The notes beneath the pieces were generated by a model. That model saw only the letters and a program-made list of their open reading frames with translations, ran no database searches and was not told where the DNA came from. Shown here piece by piece: positions 63,502-64,000 of a DNA stretch of 64,000 bases (position 1 is its first letter; each line of letters begins with the position of its first letter). The position numbers and the translations under genes are program-made. This DNA comes from Candidatus Aminicenantota bacterium (GTDB lineage: Bacteria; Acidobacteriota; Aminicenantia; UBA2199): the NCBI GenBank assembly GCA_026393835.1, contig JAPKZK010000021.1:62001-126000 (forward strand), in the 5' to 3' direction.

Positions 63502-64000
63502 TCAGGGCATTTTTTTATCCTGGGAATATATTTTCATTCCGCCCTTCATGAGGCGCTTCAAATCCAGGTCGTTGAAGCGGAGTTCCAGGAGCAGCCCTTT
63601 CAATTCCAGGTTACGCTTGCCCCCTTTTTCACGGACAATGTCCTTGCTTTTGGTATCATAGGTTAAAGGCAATTTCCGGGCAGGTACGCCATTAATATAA
63701 GCCGTAATATTTAACTTGTCATTTAATATGTTTGTGTTGATTTTCAACTTGATCCACTCATAATTAAAATCCTTTATTGCTTCTTCCACCAGCAGCACCC
63801 CGCCTGAAATCGCGTCGCTTCTAAGAAACTTGATATTTCCGCCTACACCGGGGGTCGAATAGAGGTAGCCGTCGCGAAAAACCGGGATGCCGTCGGAAAG
63901 TCCGACAGTTATCATGCCGTTTAATTCCGCGCCGCCTGATGCAATTTTATCGCCCTGCAGTGCATTCACCATTTTGGCAAAATCGATGCGGTCGCCATAC
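63502..64000 (-). CDS. ydbH: YdbH-family intermembrane transport protein, C-terminal part
   Basis: The frame is open to the window edge, so the gene is 5'-incomplete; at least 165 residues are seen. The C-terminal dicarboxylate-transport-like domain has VNALQGDKIASGGAELNGMITVGLSDGIPVFRDGYLYSTPGVGG and LELRFNDLDLKRLMKGGMKIY. YdbH is an AsmA-like bridge for phospholipids across the periplasm. ynbE and ydbL follow, the conserved order. Confidence 0.82.
   Translation of the reverse strand, partial: YGDRIDFAKMVNALQGDKIASGGAELNGMITVGLSDGIPVFRDGYLYSTPGVGGNIKFLRSDAISGGVLLVEEAIKDFNYEWIKLKINTNILNDKLNITAYINGVPARKLPLTYDTKSKDIVREKGGKRNLELKGLLLELRFNDLDLKRLMKGGMKIYSQDKKMP

Overview
The window comes from a Gram-negative, apparently anaerobic bacterium. 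It carries a complete outer-membrane toolkit: Tol-Pal, LolA, two parvulin chaperones and the start of a YdbH-YnbE-YdbL set. It also carries a large CoA-dependent pyruvate:ferredoxin oxidoreductase (nifJ type) and phosphotransbutyrylase-type acyl-CoA chemistry. The mixture of DUF4388, DUF1844, an MglA-like GTPase and lanthipeptide-type leader peptides would fit Candidatus Aminicenantes or a related Acidobacteriota-like lineage. There is no rRNA or tRNA in the window, so this placement is weak inference. No tRNA, rRNA or CRISPR array was recognised.

Layout. 1-1.4 kb: the tail of an unknown gene converging on a radical SAM/SPASM gene broken by an in-frame TAA. 1.6-29.7 kb: a dense, mostly co-directional core block. 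It runs mazG (opposite strand), DUF1844, a membrane TPR protein, DUF4388, ribF, tig-clpP-clpX-lon, engB, rho, ptb, lolA, a sigma/anti-sigma pair, tolQ-tolR-tolA-like-tolB-pal-cpoB, ssb, an MglA-like GTPase, two periplasmic proteins, a small beta-barrel, then two convergent SurA/PpiC-type genes. Together these handle protein folding and turnover, envelope integrity and lipoprotein traffic. 30-37 kb: a low-density region with a palindromic MITE-like element, a 21-bp repeat array, a surface-protein fragment, a coiled-coil membrane protein and a compositionally different four-gene operon (hexapeptide acyltransferase, alpha/beta hydrolase, unknown membrane protein, Nudix).

37.3-58.2 kb: an accessory, defence-island-like zone. 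It holds a nucleotidyltransferase with a truncated HEPN-type partner, a KilA-N protein, a second 21-bp array, nitroreductase, HrpB helicase, a decayed hicA beside hicB, nifJ, an XPB-Bax1 helicase/nuclease pair, a RelE/ParE toxin-antitoxin pair, PIN and Fic remnants, and four AAA ATPases. Three of the ATPases carry a C-terminal PD-(D/E)XK nuclease-like motif, and each of the four has its own near-consensus promoter.

58.3-62.8 kb: a third 21-bp array, then a RiPP locus. A LanC-like toroid protein lacking the usual zinc ligands is divergent from two tandem precursor genes. The precursors share a leader ending in Gly-Gly, and their cores each contain nine Cys and nine Ser/Thr at matching positions. 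Each has its own promoter and an almost identical terminator. 62.9-64 kb: ydbL, ynbE and the 3' part of ydbH.

The strongest candidates for something undescribed are the lanthipeptide-like locus with its zinc-less cyclase homologue, the AAA-nuclease paralogue set (two members apparently leaderless), and three unrelated repeat arrays that all keep an exact 21-bp register.
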